DNA of 64,000 nucleotides from Proteromonas lacertae (GCA_002245135.1 NGBS01000029.1:23399-87398), one strand, 5' to 3'; positions 33,134 to 46,552 are shown, counted from the stretch's first letter. Notes: generated by a model not told the origin, from the letters alone. Numbers and translations are program-made.

Positions 33134-33707
33134 ACATAAAAATTGTTCTATTTTACCCTATTTTTATGTTGATGTGATAATTATGAAATATATTCATATT
33201 TATGCATAATTGCGCTTATCACATAATAGTAAAAACATTCCAAAATAGTTGACGCACAAAACTTGAATATTGCTGAAAAGGCGGCATGTAACTGTTTTAA
33301 CACAGTTGTCATTTATCTTCCATATTAATAATATGTGTTACATTCAAATGACACTGCCAGAATAACTGAACGTATCACTTAGCGGTATTAAAAGTTCAGT
33401 TACAAATTTCTTAGAGTAAAGATTCAACCCAGCATTAATACCATATTCTGAACATGTATACAAAATAGATGTTTGTAAGAATATTTCCATAACGAAATAT
33501 AAAAATTAAACGATTTCCCAAGATGAAACTGTTGCTTTTCTATCTCAACATATCTTGCAAAGCATTCTTTCATACCCCAGAAATGCTTTTCAAACACACA
33601 AATAAGTGAGCAAAGAAAGAAATAAAGTCAGTGTTTCAATAAATATAATCAAACTTCTGGTTTGATTTTGAATTTTGAGTGGGATTTCTAACAACTGTTT
33701 TACAATC
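33134..33707. other. intergenic region with several hairpin-forming repeats
   Basis: No ORF of note. Inverted repeats are frequent: TGTGATAA around 33173 with TTATCACA around 33215, ATGTAAC (33286-33292) with GTTACAT (33337-33343), and AACTGAAC (33364-33371) with GTTCAGTT (33394-33401). See the ncRNA candidate. Confidence 0.5.
33280..33407 (+). ncRNA. possible H/ACA-like snoRNA (weak)
   Basis: The order hairpin, AGAATA (fits box H ANANNA, 33359-33364), hairpin with an 8-bp stem, ACA (33402-33404), three bases resembles an H/ACA RNA. The first hairpin closes with GGCGG/CTGCC and has a 7-bp upper stem, but its internal loop is lopsided (1 versus 10 bases), poorer than a real guide pocket. Could be chance in AT-rich DNA. 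Confidence 0.2.
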
Positions 33708-36113
33708 ATGTCTTCAGACCATTATTCTATATCTAGGTATATATTACATATATTAACTTTCTATTCTATTACCTACTTGTAATCGCATACGTAAGTTTTT
33801 GAAATTTCTTCGTTGCGATTCTACTGATCCTTCTCTAGTTACTATATAATTCTTTATTATACTCCAATAGGAAAAACGCAAAGAGGAATCGTCTAGGAGG
33901 TGATGCTGGAAAAGATAAAGGAACTTTTAAATTCACAATTCAAGATATGCCCAACTCTTGTGGTATTTTGTGATTTTTTAACATATAGCTCTATATGGAC
34001 TTAGTCAGCAAGAAATTGAGAAGGATTTTCGAAAAATAAAGGGAAAATTAAATAACGTATAAAATAGTAAATTATTCGATTAGGGAGATTATAAACCAGA
34101 TGACGGTATATACATTCCAACAACCCAATATTATGGAAGAAGCTTTCCTCAAAACGAAGTAAGACATTTAGATTGGGGCGAGATGGCAAATGATCCAAAT
34201 TTTCAAGCAGTATAACCTATTACTATAATACAATCTAATATAACAAATAGATACAAAATTATGAGGGTGATGAAGAATTATTAGCTAAATGCTTATTAGA
34301 AACTCAAAGAAAGAGAGAAACAGCTAATCTTCGTTATATGGCACTACGTCAAGCATATATGGAAGAATTAATATACCTACAACAAGAAAAGAAGACATCA
34401 ATTGAAACATTGAATTTGCTGAACTTGGAGATAAAATCATTAAACAAGGAAGTAGAACATTTACACTGTGCTACAATGAATAATAGAAATATATTCACCA
34501 AAATCCAATTTTTACAAAACAAAGTGAGAGAATTAGAGTTGAAGAATAATGAATTAGAAAAACTACAATCATCTGTAGATAATAACAATGTGATATCATC
34601 AATTACATATAATCCGCATACAATGGTAATCACTCCATTCGGTGAAGGAGAAGTTATTGAACAATTAAACTCTAAAGAAGTGAAAGTTCAATATCCATTT
34701 GGGTTTGGCTTGATAAATATTAATTCAATTACACCTTATATTAATCCATCATCTACCAATGAGAAACGAAGTAGAAATAACCATAATAATAATAATAATA
34801 ATTTAGAAAATGAGATTGAAAATGATTTAGAATGTGAAGGTATTGAAATTCCTTCAATTATTACTCAGCCAATGCCAACTAATCAAAATTTTCATTTCTA
34901 TAGTCAAACAAATAGTGAGATACCTTATAACATTGATTTATTATTAAATTGCTGTATTGATGATGATTCTAAAGTATTATCATTAATTCGTATATATATA
35001 TATATATATATATTATTTATTTATTAGAAAGTCGACATACTGTCAATCCTGATTATGAAAAGTGGGAAAATGATAAACAAAAGTTAAAAGACATTCAAGG
35101 TGAATATCGAAGAGCAGAAGAAGCTAATTTCCTATTATTATCAACTCAAAAACAAGTCTATCAAAGCAATGAAATGATGAAACAGAAATTAGATAGTTGT
35201 ATTAGTGATTTACAACAATTAAGACAAGATAATAAATTTTTGCAAGATAAATTAGAAAGTTTAACAGGTCAAAAATGGAAAGGAATTGATAATATTCCAC
35301 CTCAATTAGATTCAAGACAATTTCATCAGCATGAACAATCTAATTTTGTACCTCCACCACAACAATCATTACAACAAGATGATATAGAAAATAGCAGTGT
35401 TCATACAACATCTAGTACAAGTAGCAATAAAAACCATCGTCATAATAATAATAATAATAATAATCAAAATAACAACAATAATTTAGAAGGAGATGATGAG
35501 AAAGAAGAAGATGAGCCAGTACCATATAACTTCATGTCTGGTTTAAAACAAACAAAAATAATTGAAGAAAGTAATTCTAATGAAGGAAATGAGAAAAATG
35601 TTGAGAGTGAAATAGGTGAAAGTGAAATCGAACAGAATGAGAATGATAAAGAAGAAATGATGTTGGAATCAGAAACTGAAAATGAAATTAATGTCAAAAC
35701 TGAAAAGAAACAAATTAATAATAATAAAGAATATGATAATAATAATAATAATGATATTATTAAAATAAAAGAGGAGAAAGATAATAATGATAAAGAGAAT
35801 GAAAAGAGTAGTACAACGCCATCAACAACATCTGAAGAAGATAATAACAGTAAAGACAATAATAGTGGTAAAAATGATGATGCTAAAGAAGAGAATTTTT
35901 CCCCTTCTCATACTAGAAAAGGTGGATATAAGAGAAGAAGAAATTCTAATAGTATATTATTATATATTATTGATTTAATTCTAAATAGAAGATGCAAATG
36001 ATTTGTATGAAGAAGAGAGTAGTAGTAGCAGAAAGAAAGCTAAAATGTCTGATGATGAAAATGAAGATAATCATCCAAATAGAAGAATGTCAAGACGAAA
36101 GAAGAGAAATTGA
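33708..36113 (+). CDS. coiled-coil nuclear protein with a PFGxG beta-barrel motif
   Basis: Six or more exons give about 680 aa. The N-terminal domain (FKFTIQDMPNSCG...YGLSQQEIEKDF...GIYIPTTQYYGRSFP...HLDWGEMAND) looks conserved but I cannot name it. Two coiled-coil blocks follow, separated by TPFGEGEVIEQL...VKVQYPFGFGLININSI, a small barrel found in various chromatin and protist proteins. The C-terminal third is Asn/Glu-rich and ends in basic clusters (RKGGYKRRRN, RRMSRRKKRN) that look like nuclear localisation signals. The first intron (~136 bases) is unusually long for this window. Function unknown. Confidence 0.6.
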
Positions 36114-36340
36114 AGAAATTGGTGGAATAGATTGTCTTTAAGTATTATTAATAATTACATAATTGATATTCTATATTGAAAGATGTTTTTGTTTTGTTTC
36201 ATTGGTTTATAAATAAAGAAATAAAATTACTATGGAAAGACAGAAAATGATTTGAGGCTTGATTTTCTTTTCCTTTTTTTTAACTCAAATAGAAACAAAA
36301 TAACTACAAAAATAACATTTATCTTTACTTTAACAAACAT

Positions 36341-37805
36341 CTATTTAACACTTGGAGTTTTTCTAGGTGTATTTCTTTTAGATGAGTAAATACCAAGATC
36401 AACCTCTCTATTTCCAGTATGCAGATTTACTTTGTTTTTATTCTCTATTATTTCACTTAAAGCATTAATTCTCTCAGCAATTTCATAGAAATAAACATGT
36501 TTATTTTTCTCATCTTCAATACCCTTATTTTCTTCATTTTCTATCTCTTCAAAGTCAATTCCCATAAAAGCAATAACCTCAGGTATATTCACTTCATAAT
36601 ATAACTGTTGGAATATCTTTGCTTCTTTAATTTTATCTTTTACAGAGAATGCTTTATCAACACGTTCAATCCATGATTTACAATGTTCAAAACTACCAAC
36701 TTCTATTGATTGATCTAGAATATAACTATTATCTTCATATTCTTCTTCTTCATCAAAATGTAAATCACTGTCAATATCAATATTTAATCTATTAAGTTCT
36801 TGTGATAACAGTGAATAAATCATCTGATAATCAGGTTCACTATCATATTCTAAAGTGTTTAAATAATTCATTATATTAATCCAAATATCTTTACCAGGAC
36901 AACCTTCTAACTCTTTGTTCACATTATCTTCAAATCGTTTCTTCAATTGACCAGTCTTTTCTTTATCCTCCTGACATTTCTGCCATGGCAATTCAATGAG
37001 GAAATCAAGAATTGTGTATATATAACTCCATAAGTCATCTTTTCTACCTAAATCCAATAATTGATGAGCTGAAAAGGATGCATATTTGTGAGTACCTCTA
37101 AATGGAGCAGATAAACGAGCTATTAATATATAATATAATATATATATACCTGGTCTCATTGATCTAGTTTTTAAGTCTATATATTGTTTACATAATCCAA
37201 AATCTACAATGAAAATTCTATTTTTATGTTCATTGAGACCTGTTAGGAAATTGGTTGGCTTTATATCACGATGAATATAACCTGCTTTATGAACTTCTTC
37301 TATGCAATGCAACATCTATATAAATTATATAAATTTTTAATTCTTTTCGGATATATACTTTAATTCCCAGTTTCAATACAGTCTCATAAGGAAAATGATT
37401 GGGTTGCATGTCGTCTCGTATTTTTCCTAAACTAGGTCCAGCTAATTCCATAATTAGAAATTTATACTCACCTTCATCCCTATAAGAATATATAATATAA
37501 TGCATGCTTATATTCAATATATCTACATATGGCATCACTATCCTTCAATGCCTCGAATACTAAGCTTTCTGTAAATAATGGACCTTGCAAACCATTTTCT
37601 ATTCGCATTATATACAAATACATAGATACCCATCTTCTCTACTTTAATAGCAACAAGATTTTGATCAAAGATTCTTTTTGCGCAATAGACTTGAGAAAAG
37701 GTTCCCTAAAAGAATTAACTTGATGAAATATACTCTACCGATGATCTGAAGGATTTTATAATTTAAAACTATTATATCACCTTCTTTGTAGTAATCTTTT
37801 GACAT
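36341..37805 (-). CDS. casein kinase 1-family protein kinase
   Basis: CK1-type Ser/Thr kinase. Five short introns split the catalytic domain. Motifs: Gly-loop IIGRGTFSQVYCAKR, VAIK lysine, MELAGPSLGKI, HRDIKPTNFL (with the CK1/TTBK Lys-Pro-Thr-Asn), IVDFGLCKQY, and APFRGTHKYAS, the activation segment that replaces the usual APE in CK1. RKDDLWSYIYTILDF follows. The ~200-residue C-terminal part is acidic, then ends basic (RNTPRKTPSVK). It is closer to the TTBK/worm-type CK1 branch than to CK1 delta/epsilon. All catalytic residues are present. Confidence 0.85.
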
Positions 37806-37922
37806 TATAAAAATCAAACTTATCAAGCTGAAAGTGGCTGACTTAAAAAGAAACACGACTTTTACTTGGAAGGATTTGAGTTGCGGTCTAATTTATTTTC
37901 TTTTATAACTCTTTATTTATTA

Positions 37923-38967
37923 ATGATACCATTACTTTCCAATAATAAATCAGATAATGCTGATAATATTTCCAGTTTGCCACTTGAAGATTCTGTTTCT
38001 CTCTCTGAATGGAATAGTCAGACTTCAAAGAAACGTAGTGTTGATAAATTCCAAGTATTATAATATATAATAATGAAATATTTATAGATATTAAGAAAAA
38101 CTGAATTATGTAAAAACTATTTATTAGGAAACTGCCCTAGAACCAAAGGTAAGATGAAATCAATTAATATATGAAGATACTTGTGCATTTGCTCATGGAG
38201 AAGAAGATTTACGAAGTGTAACAATTGAAGAGAAAGGTAGATTGAGATTAGTACCAAGTGCAAGAAAGTGGAGAACGGAATTATGTTTTAATTATACTAA
38301 AACAGGTAAATGTCGTTATGGAGAGAAATGTGCTTTCATTCATGATGAAGCTGCATCATTAAAATGTCGTGGAATTCCTTTAAAAACCGTATTGAAAGAA
38401 ATTATAGAAAAAGGATCTTCTGCAGAAAATGTACAACAAGTACCAAGTGTTTATCATAATATATAGACTGATATTGAAACAGCATCTTCTGATGATAGTC
38501 AACTTGAAAATGTAATGGAAAAATCACTTAATTTTAATAAAAAACCTTCAAAACCATCCAAAACCTATTCATATCCTCATCTTCACACACTTACTCAAAA
38601 TAATAACTCATTTAAGTCAAATCATTGTTCTCCTCGTGTTAGAACAAATACATTACCAAATATTGTATATAATACAGCAGTTACACCATCTCCTCCACCT
38701 GGATTCGATAGTAATAATGAAAACGTTAATACTTCTCCAATAACTCCTTATCAGTTTTCAGCAGCTATTGAACCACCAGTTAATCACAGACAAAATCAGC
38801 CAACTGTATATCCTTCATACCAATTGTTTGATAATTCTACTAATAATCAATTTTTATACCAACCGAAGATAAATGAAGAAGAAGAAAAGGAAATGGAAAA
38901 GGAGAACATTCCTAGTAGAGAAGAATTATTTCAAATGTGGAATAATTTTGAAATTTCTGATAATTAA
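37923..38967 (+). CDS. tandem CCCH zinc-finger protein, tristetraprolin-like
   Basis: TTP/ZFP36 proteins bind AU-rich 3' UTRs and trigger mRNA decay. The first finger is LCKNYLLGNCPRTKDTCAFAH (Cx7Cx6CxxxH) and the second RTELCFNYTKTGKCRYGEKC then AFIH (Cx8Cx5CxxxH); each follows a TELC-type lead as in TTP. Three introns: after FQ, within TK|D, and a 27-base one at 38440-38466 (GTACCAAG...ATATATAG) that removes an apparent in-frame TAG. The C-terminal part is Pro/Ser/Asn-rich and contains SPPPGFDSN, which resembles motifs that recruit decay factors. It starts 117 bases from the divergent CK1 gene. Confidence 0.8.
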
Positions 38968-39088
38968 TTTGTATTTTTCATCTGTAAATCAATATCTATT
39001 ATTTCTCTGTTTTTAACTCAATTTAAATAAACATAACATAAAAACAATAATAGATTATATATATAGATAATAGTTATTTTTTTAATAA

Positions 39089-42000
39089 TTAAGCTGGTGC
39101 AGAGTCAGATGCTGCTTCAGCTGCAGGTGCAGGCGGAGGAGGTGGTGGTGGTGGAGCAGCAGCAGCAGCAGTATCATCTGCTGGTTTAGCATCACCACCT
39201 TCTGTTTTAGTCTCACCTTCTTTATTTTCATCTTTCTTATGTCCTCTTTTCGTCTTATGAACTTTCTTCTCTTCACTACCAGCACCAGGAGCACCACCAT
39301 CCATATTCAATCTAATATTAGTCTTCTTCAATGCTTCACGACGTTTAACACACTTCTCACATTGACAATTTCTAGGATGAATAGCGACTTGAATCTTCTT
39401 TTTAGCTTCAGCCATATCTAAATGAGTATCTTTAAAGTCTTGAATATCTTCAGGTGATCTATTATTAGCCCAATATCTCATTTCAGTTACATAACCAGTA
39501 AACTTCAAACCAAAATACAAACCATCTTCACCTTCAGCTATTCCACTCTCACCTGGATCTTCAATATCTCCTTCACCCACAACAGTACCATTCGATAACA
39601 ATCGACAGTGTGGAATTTCACCAGTTGTATCTAATGTTACAGCTATATGAACCCATTGGTTAACAGGGAAATTAGCTGGAGGATCTTGTTCTTGACCTGC
39701 TTCTTTCTCGCGTGGTTTTGTAGAGATTGATTGTTTGGATGTTGCAAATGTAAATTCAGTACCAACAGTAGTTAATGTCCATATTGGTTTATCTTTCTTA
39801 CCTCTTAATAAGATTGTCTGTTCAGTATCAAATTCTTTCTTAATCCACATTTCATAGGTAAATGCTTGACGTTTAGTTGATTTTTCACCAAAACCTAAAG
39901 CTAATGTTGATTTCTCTTTAAATGCAAAAGTTACAAAACCTTCACCTCTTTCTTCACCATTAATACCAACACATAAAGTACTCTGTTTCTTCACTTTACC
40001 AGCTTCACCAGGATCAACAGGTGCATCACATTCAATATAACTATAAACACCAGTTATAATGCCATTATTAGTATGTTTACTAGTATCTATCAACATACGG
40101 TTTGGTTTTTCAGTATCATCTTCATCGCATCTCCAATAGCCAACAATTGTATCTTCACCTTCCACACCAATAGATGGACCAAGATCCAAACCACCTTCAC
40201 CACCTTCTTCATCTTCATCTATTTCTTTTTCTAATGGTTTTAATGCACCTACCCAACTGGATATTGTATCTAATATTAATTCAGGACCAACTGTCTTTAA
40301 TGGTTCGGTTGGTGGTTCAGGTTTAATCATCTTATGAGCTGTATTATTAGTTGGGAATGGAGGGAATCTTGTAGTCTTTTCTATTGTTATTAATTGTTGA
40401 TTTCTAATAGGTAAATCTAATGGTGATTCTTGTTTCTTTGATTTTAAATCTTTCTTCTTTTCTAATAAAGCACATGCAGTCATATATACATCACCTAATT
40501 TATTATGAGATCTTCTCATTATTTGTTCTAGTAATGGTTTTGATATTTTAGTCTGTGACATGATTAACAATAATAATTCCCATTCATCTCCTACTAAATC
40601 ATAACACCAACGTGCTAATTCAAATTCACCAGCTGCAATACAGGTGGATGCCTAAACATCTCAATTTCCTTGATATTTCACTCTGTGGATGAGGTAAAGT
40701 GGAAGTAAATATTTGACCATTTTCCATACCTTTTACACCTTCTTGGATAGTAGGATAATCAGCTAATAATTCATAAAAACCTTCTTTCCATTCATGTAAA
40801 TATGTACATAATATTGATTTAACAACAGGAGGAATTTGTGGCAAATGTCTAAAGATAGATACATTCTCTCCAGACTTTGCAATGAAGTGAGCATATTCAG
40901 GATAACCATATTTCAATAACCCATAAAGCAAATCAGGTGATATGCCCATATTAGGTCCAGGACCTTCACTACCTTCACTAGAATGTGGATAATATCTCTG
41001 TATTACATCATACAACATATTAGGAGGAATTAACTCTGGTGGTGCATCTAAAATGCCTAAGATTAAAGCTTCTGTTGGAACTAGACCTCTTTGAACAATT
41101 CTTGGAATAGATAAGTTATTAGAACGACAACCATAAATAATTCTATCAGGGAATACACCTACAATACTGTAACCACTAGTGTAATAATCCAATGTACATA
41201 AATAATGAACATTTCCTTTACAAGTTACATAGTCTATTTGTCCAGTATCTGTTGGTATTAAGACTGTATAGCCATACCAAACTGGTACAAATGTATGACT
41301 TATGCTATGTTGTAAAATGATTGAGTTATTATCAGATCTTATAATTAACAGTTTAGATTCAGTTACTACAGCAATTAATGGAATTTCAGTTGGTTCTGTT
41401 ACTTTCTGCCAAACGACTTGATGTACAAATTTGAATTTACCTAAACAGATTCCTCCATTTGGATCACTCTTAAAATCCATCATTTGATAACCTTCAGGTA
41501 AACCAATATCTCTAAACGACTTATTCTTACTGTAAACCAACCACATTAATCCATTATCTTTATCATTACCTTCATCATAAACAGCATACATCATGACAGT
41601 ACCACTTCTTGATATAAATGGAGTAGGGAAAATATTTTCAGCTTTATATAATAACTTCACATTTTGACCACCAACATCTTCTTCACCTTCTTCTGGATTT
41701 GTTCCTAAACCCAACATTCCACCACCAACAGTGCTATTAAATGTACTACCAGTAGTTGAAGCAAATGTACTTGAAGCACCACCACCAAAGGAAGATAAAC
41801 CAGTAGAACTATTGAAATTAGAAGGATCATTATCATCATCATCTAATTTACCACTTAATATATCATTAGTTGGATTACCAAAATCTAAACCACCTAATAT
41901 ATCAACATCATCTTGAGCTTCTTTTTCTTTCTTTTCTTTTTCCTTTTTCTCAGCTTCTTCATCACTACTATCGTCATCATCATTATTTGCAGCTGCACCT

Positions 42001-43851
42001 TTCTTACCTTTTTTACCTTTCTTCTCTTTTTTACCTTTCTTCTTCTTTTCTTTCTTATCCTTCTTCTTCTTTTTAGAGGTTAATAATCCTTCTAATTCTA
42101 CTTCTGCACTCTCTACAATATGCACTTTTTCTTTATTTGAGGTTAATACCATATATTTCTTACCACCAATTGGAAATGCATCTCTACATGGTGTAACAGG
42201 TGGGAATGTTTGAATTAAATAATCTTCATCAGCATCTTTCTTTCTCTTCTTTAATGATCCTTCTGGTTCTTTATAGATTGCAGCATAGGCATTATCTTTA
42301 GATAAATCAATTAAAGACACCAACATTTGAGTACTATTTGAACCTGTACCAAGTTGACAGTGGAAACATACCATAACAGATTTACCATCTACTGATGATA
42401 TAATCTTACAGACTCTTAATTGAGAGAATTTCTTTGCTGTCTTTTTATCTTGTATATTTGGAATAGCAGGAATTGGACATAATATATGTGAAAATGGAGC
42501 TGTAATTGGCTTAGCTTTTAAATAACACATAAAATTTGCACTTCTATTTCTCATCTGTTCCTGAATTCTCTAAATAATAAACAATAGTTGGATGAATAGT
42601 TGGCTCAATTAATTCCTTTGTTACACCTTTGATGAAGGCTTGAGGAGGACAAGATACTTGAGAAGCGTGTAAACCATCAATTGGCCTACCAATACGGAAA
42701 TCTAATATTTGGAAAGTCATTAATCTCCCACTTGGGAAATATAATGCAATACGGTTTTGACTGGAATGACATAATAATCGTGGTTGTTCATTTGGCATAT
42801 TTGGGACTAAAGTACCTACTTCTATTGAGTTAATTGGTAAGAAAGTCAATTCTACATCTTTCTGTTGATTAACTGTTTCTATTCTCATTAGTACATCCAT
42901 GTAATATTTACCTTCTCTCAATACCAAAATAATCATTATTGGTTCCGTTGGATGCATAATTATGTCAATTACAGAAGCACCTTCACCTACATTAGCACTG
43001 GCTATGAAAAATGTACGCGGAATAGAGAATAATATAACTCTTCCATCTTCAACAGCAAATGATATAATACCGTCTAAGTGAGGATGCCAACAAATTGCAG
43101 TGATAGATAAGTTAGTTTGATTTGGCTTGTTAGTCAAACGTGCATCTTGTGCTCTCTGACACATATAACCATCTATAGAGAATTGTAAATCTACTCTACC
43201 AGTAAATGCTCTATCATCATCTGCACAACCAACACCATATATGTGGATTAGACCTTCCTTAGTACCACAAGCTATATTACAAGCACATGGACTACCTGCC
43301 ATTGTCGTAATAGCTATCTTTCTACGGATTGTGTAATGATCACACTCTATGCAGTCGTCATTGTGTTTATTACCGTTTAATTCATGCATCTATTTATATA
43401 TATTACATTTCAATATCTATACACGACCTGTATATGTAGCAGTTGATGAAATTCCACAATATGCTTTTTCACCTGTACAAAACGCTACTAAACCAACATC
43501 CTCATCTTTAGTAGAATCTATTAAAGCAGGATATTGTACTTCTAAATATCCTCTATTACAGTTATAAACATCACCTGTTGCATTTTGAGCTACAGCACTT
43601 ACATACACATTTCCTACTTTATCATGTCCAGCTGCTATACCAGTTGCACACTTTACACTTCCTAATGGGAAACGAGATAACATAAAGGCAGAATTAGCAT
43701 CGTATTGAACTATACCATTACTAGTATGACAAAATAAAGAAGGTTGGTATGGATGAAAGCATGCCACTAAAGGATGACCTCTTTCGGTAGGTACTTGAAT
43801 ATCGATTAATGGTTTAATATCCATTGTATTTTTCTTTTCTGTAAAATACAT
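39089..43851 (-). CDS. large propeller/solenoid coat-like protein with ConA-like domain
   Basis: About 1550 aa. The N-terminal ~1000 residues look like two WD40-type propellers (HPLVACFHPYQPSLFCHTS, ITAICWHPHLDGIISFAVEDG, VTESKLLIIRSDNN), interrupted by a Lys-rich then Ser/Gly-rich insert. An alpha-solenoid follows (RIVQRGLVPTEALILG; ASTCIAAGEFELARWCYD), as in beta'-COP and the TSET TTRAY/TWD40 subunits. It then carries a laminin-G/ConA-like sandwich (VGYWRCDEDD...FTYEMWIKKEF...NQWVHIAVTLD...GYVTEMRYWANNRS), and ends in Lys and Pro/Ala-rich tails. One clear intron at about 43390-43416. Two one-base breaks (about 42555 and 40655) divide it. The TSET link is inference; start 43824 is an alternative. 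Confidence 0.6.
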
Positions 43852-43997
43852 AAATAAAGAAAAATAATATACAATTAATCTTTTCTACAAATAAGACAAT
43901 CAATCCTACAAAATCAATTAAAAGAGTATCTTGGGGTCTTATTCCAAAATTATTTTCGTTTGATTGAAAATTACCCGCATTTGATTTTTCTTTTAAA

Positions 43998-45340
43998 ATG
44001 GCAAATGATGATGAACCTGTATTTAGAATATAATTGATATTTCTATTGTAGTGGGTTGAGAATAAGGAGAACATTAAGACAGTAGCCTTTTTGTTAAGAG
44101 CCAAAAAAGGAATTAGAACACACAACGGTACTGAGAATTACAGTATATTTAATATTAATACAACAAATATAGATAATGGTCACGATCGTAAGCATATAGA
44201 CTTTTTCAGAGGTGATAGATTCCTCAAATGGTGGGCAAGTCCAGCAAATGTTAGTAGAATACCATTTTCAGGTATTGATAAAAAGGATGCAAAATATTTT
44301 GCACAATTATTAATCGACAATCACTTTATTCACTCAATCGAAAGAGATGGAGTAAAACAAAGAGTTTTTAATGCAACAAACCTCAAAAATTTTGACGAAG
44401 AAAGAATGTATTCATGGGATATTGATAGTGAAGATACTTGGGGAAATATCTTACTATTAGTGTTTGTAGGTTGTGTTATAGGTATATGTTTACTCCCAGT
44501 ATGGCCATCATTTTTAAAATTAACACTTTATTACATTTTATTAGCATATATGGTAATATTCCTAGGTGTATTATCAGTAAGATATTTGTTATGGTTTGTA
44601 TGTTGGCCATTTGGTTATTCTGTATGGATATTCCCTCGATTGAATGATGATGTAGGATTAAAAGAATCATTCCAACCATTTATTACCTGTAAAAGAAGTA
44701 AAACAGCTACTTTAAAGAGATTAATCATATTTGGTAGTATAATTGGTGCATTTTATTATGTCTTTTTCCACTATGATGTTCCAGAGTTTGTTAGAGAGAA
44801 TAAGCAGTTTATGGAAGATATCTATAAAGGTAGATTATTAGATATGTTTAGTGCAAATTCATTTTATGATAAAGCTGATGGTGTAAAGCAAACAAATGGT
44901 AAAGGAAAATCACAACAAGAAAAGGAGCAAGAAGAACATAAATCAACAACATGGACTGAATCCAAGCGAACTGATGTTGATGATATTCCTAAAGATGATC
45001 ATCCTGAAGATTGGGATGATGAACCAGAAGAAGAAGATCAAGAGGCTGCTTTGAATAGAATGGGAGCAAGAATAATTAATCCTGAAACTTATACAGATGA
45101 ACAATATAAAGCTGATATGGAGTATTATAGTAAGAAAGATGAAGAGATGGAGAACAATATGAGAGAGAAGAGAAGGAAAGACAGAGACAAGAGAAGATTA
45201 AACAGGAGAAAGAGCGAGAAAAGAAGGAGAAAGAAGCTCAAAGAAGATGGGAGAAGAGAGAGAGAGAAAGATTGGAGAGATTAGAAAGAGAAAAGAGAGA
45301 ACAAGAAACTGCACAAGATTTAGATGAAGAAGAACTTTAA
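43998..45340 (+). CDS. SEC62: ER translocation protein Sec62
   Basis: Sec62 works with Sec61 and Sec63 in post-translational import into the ER. After a 34-base intron (MANDDEP|WVENK) the domain order is typical: IDFFRGDRFLKWW, LLIDNHFIHSIERDG, then helix 1 ILLLVFVGCVIGICLLPVWP, helix 2 YYILLAYMVIFLGVLSVRY and WIFPRLNDDVGLKESFQP, a hallmark of the family. The C-terminus is a long charged coiled coil. The uninterrupted frame ends at 45284 (DWRD), but a frame one base off within the GA-rich run near 45165 continues as a natural Glu/Lys coil ending DLDEEEL at 45340, so I use the longer end. Confidence 0.85.
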
Positions 45341-45458
45341 TTTTTTTCTTATATTGTTTTTTGATATTATGTTTTTGTTTTGTGTTGAAATTTAAAAGTA
45401 AATAGTAAAAGATACAAAATATATATTATATATTTGAGAAAAAAATGAAAAAAGTATA

Positions 45459-46552
45459 TTAATTATTTCTATAATACTGCACATCACTGATTATTCTGAT
45501 TAGATATAAAAACAGATAGACAATATCAAGATATCTATAAATCATCATTAAGAATATATAAAAACATACAAATTCAAAGCACCATGAATATAATCATCAG
45601 GACCATATGTGTAATTCTTTTTATTAATCATTAACATCTAAAAATATGAATAAAAACAAAATAATGTTATACTTGTGTGTCATAGACAATATACATCGAA
45701 AATATCAAAGCACCAATACAACCATACAATGTATAGAAGACCCTATTTCTGAAGAATATATTCAGCAATCCAAAACAGGCTGCAGTAAACAATATAGCAC
45801 ATATTAACCCACCACAAGCAGTGAAATCAAATGGAGCAAACCATGCAACTAATGTTAATAACAACACAACAACAGCTGTAACTACAAGACCCATTACAAT
45901 GGATTCAACATTATAACATGCCACTATTACGGCCAATACAATTGAAAAACAAAATGTAAAAGTAAATAGAAGAATCACATTCAATGGATATCTATTAGCA
46001 GCTATAATCGATTATATATAACATAATGTAATACCTTTTTGTGAACATGTAATGACACACAATAAACAAAAAGCTACAGCATAGGCTATATAGGTAATGT
46101 ACTCATGTTTACTAACCCAACTTTGTACATCTTGCAATCTATCATTAATCATATACATAATTCATAATATACAGGAAAAGACCAGTTATTAATCCAGATA
46201 TGCAGAACTGAAGAAAGACCAGAGCATATACTTTTTCTATCAGAATATATAAAAGTTAAGGTGATACTCACGAATCCTCTAGCTGGATCTAACTTACTAA
46301 GACCTTTATTCAGATTTTCAGTTGGAGCCTATCAATTGAGGTATTAATCTATACAGGTTCGACTGTTACATTCACTTGTTGAGGTGGAGGAAGCTGTGGT
46401 CCAGATTGAATTGGTTGACTATTATATCCAGACATTGAGTTAGGAATAGAATTCTCAATTACTGAAGGATAAGGATAAGCTACATTTGATTCTATTGGTT
46501 TTACATAAATTACTTTGTTTGTACTATAAGGATCGTTATAGTATTGAGACAT
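45459..46552 (-). CDS. Bax inhibitor-1 family protein (TMBIM/LFG), paralogue 1
   Basis: TMBIM proteins are seven-helix channels of ER, Golgi or plasma membrane that leak calcium and modulate cell death. A Pro/Gln/Asn-rich cytosolic N-terminus (SGYNSQPIQSGPQLPPP) precedes LDPARGF and KKVYALVFLQF, the family's entry into helix 1. Later marks are YIVYDTQ, then MLMINKKNYTYGPDDYIHGALN, followed by YLDIVYLFLYLIRIISD. The conserved GPDDY and DTQ residues line the channel pore region. Several introns split the helices, one just after DTQ. First of four neighbouring paralogues. Confidence 0.83.

Noticed and set aside
33290-33310. tRNA anticodon-like stem-loop
   Set aside because: Loop has six bases and no acceptor, D or T arm fits around it.
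35464-35859. Ser/Leu-rich minus-strand ORF
   Set aside because: Shadow of the Asn/Glu-rich tail of the coiled-coil gene on the plus strand.
38440-38466. In-frame TAG splitting the CCCH-finger gene into two genes
   Set aside because: A 27-base GT...TAG intron in phase 0 removes it exactly and restores one protein.
42576-42588. A 13-base intron (GTTTATTATTTAG) in the coat-like gene
   Set aside because: It would fix the frame, but 13 bases is below all other introns here and the retained sequence reads as natural protein; a one-base indel is more likely.
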